Below are positions 30,483 to 30,578 of a stretch of DNA of 30,578 bases, piece after piece. Below the pieces are notes generated by a model. It was not told the DNA's origin. It saw only the letters and a list, made by a program, of their open reading frames with translations, and ran no database searches. Within the stretch, counting starts at the first letter, position 1. Each line of letters opens with the position of its first letter. A program made the position numbers and the translations under genes. The stretch comes from a virus, in the IMG/VR virus record IMGVR_UViG_3300036944_001504, positions 1 to 30,578 of that record, one strand, 5' to 3'.

Positions 30483-30489
30483 ATAAATA
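30483..30489 (-). promoter_or_regulatory. Putative late promoter element before the fibre operon
   Basis: The coding strand reads TATATTTATTAATAAA, with TATTTAT ending 18 bases before the ATG at 30464. Confidence 0.55.
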
Positions 30490-30503
30490 TACGTTTTTTA
30501 TTT

Positions 30504-30578
30504 TTACGATACAACTGGCTTGCTTCCTCCAACAACTATTCCACCGGGAGCTATTCTTAACGTTTCATCAAATCCTTT
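30504..30578 (-). CDS. C-terminal end of an upstream gene (runs off the window)
   Basis: An open frame enters from the right edge and stops at TAA 30506-30504. It gives 24 residues, KGFDETLRIAPGGIVVGGSK followed by PVVS. It has no identifiable domain; the Gly/Val-rich end is compatible with a structural protein. A promoter element follows in the 39-base gap before the next gene. Confidence 0.6.
   Translation of the reverse strand, partial: KGFDETLRIAPGGIVVGGSKPVVS

Noticed and set aside
1-30578. tRNA genes, integrase, attachment sites, lysis cassette or replication origin
   Set aside because: I looked in the gaps and found none; the gaps are all under about 170 bases and are explained by promoter-like elements, terminators and the small genes listed.

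Overview
The window is a block of late genes from a tailed phage of the T4 superfamily (contractile-tailed, long-range relatives of T4 and the T4-like cyanophages). All supported genes lie on the minus strand, so transcription runs from base 30578 towards base 1. Nothing bacterial is visible (no rRNA, tRNA, or housekeeping genes), so this is most likely a free phage genome or a metagenomic phage contig. The DNA is AT-rich and start codons mostly lack a Shine-Dalgarno sequence. The fibre genes carry Ser/Gly/Thr-rich 'TGSLFGTASYASS'-type segments. Together these hint at a Bacteroidota host, which is an inference.

Layout in the direction of transcription. (1) 30578-26585: virion surface and fibre genes, namely the tail of an upstream gene, a 219-aa structural protein, two paralogous structural proteins, and a fibre with 14 YadA-head-like 14-residue repeats. 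(2) 26573-25394: a GIY-YIG endonuclease-like protein and a protein with a basic C-terminal virion-type domain. (3) 25374-23832: a ferritin-like diiron protein, a small cupin-like protein, a membrane mini-protein, an unknown, and a small basic protein, closed by a terminator. (4) 23785-22081: DNA primase (gp61-like) and a PD-(D/E)XK nuclease. (5) 22052-19838: two consecutive HExxH metallopeptidase-like proteins, a HAD phosphatase, and a zinc-ribbon protein. (6) 19798-14580: a small basic protein, a GNAT acetyltransferase, a flavodoxin-fold reductase, and four unknown, probably virion-associated proteins, closed by a terminator. (7) 14499-4482: the head module, with large terminase (gp17), portal (gp20), three unknowns (283, 73 and 614 aa), prohead protease (gp21), an 85-aa protein, scaffold (gp22) and major capsid protein (gp23). 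(8) 4386-1: PhoH-like ATPase, then the neck and tail-completion genes gp13, an unknown, gp14 and gp15, and a fibre gene cut by the window edge.

Two organising features stand out. First, the coding-strand heptamer TATTTAT recurs 12-22 bases (mostly 17-19) upstream of the first ATG of nearly every apparent transcription unit, several times just after a rho-independent terminator; a further copy lies about 90 bases upstream of gp22. This looks like the phage late promoter. Second, many unrelated proteins here begin with a similar short amphipathic leader (M-K-K/R-S-x-L-x-x-L-I/V-x-E and looser variants), some with L/I-x-E sites like those cut by T4 gp21. This resembles the capsid-targeting leaders of T4 internal proteins. 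It suggests that some accessory proteins, possibly including the reductase, acetyltransferase, phosphatase and metallopeptidases, are packaged in the head as injected cargo. That last step is a hypothesis.
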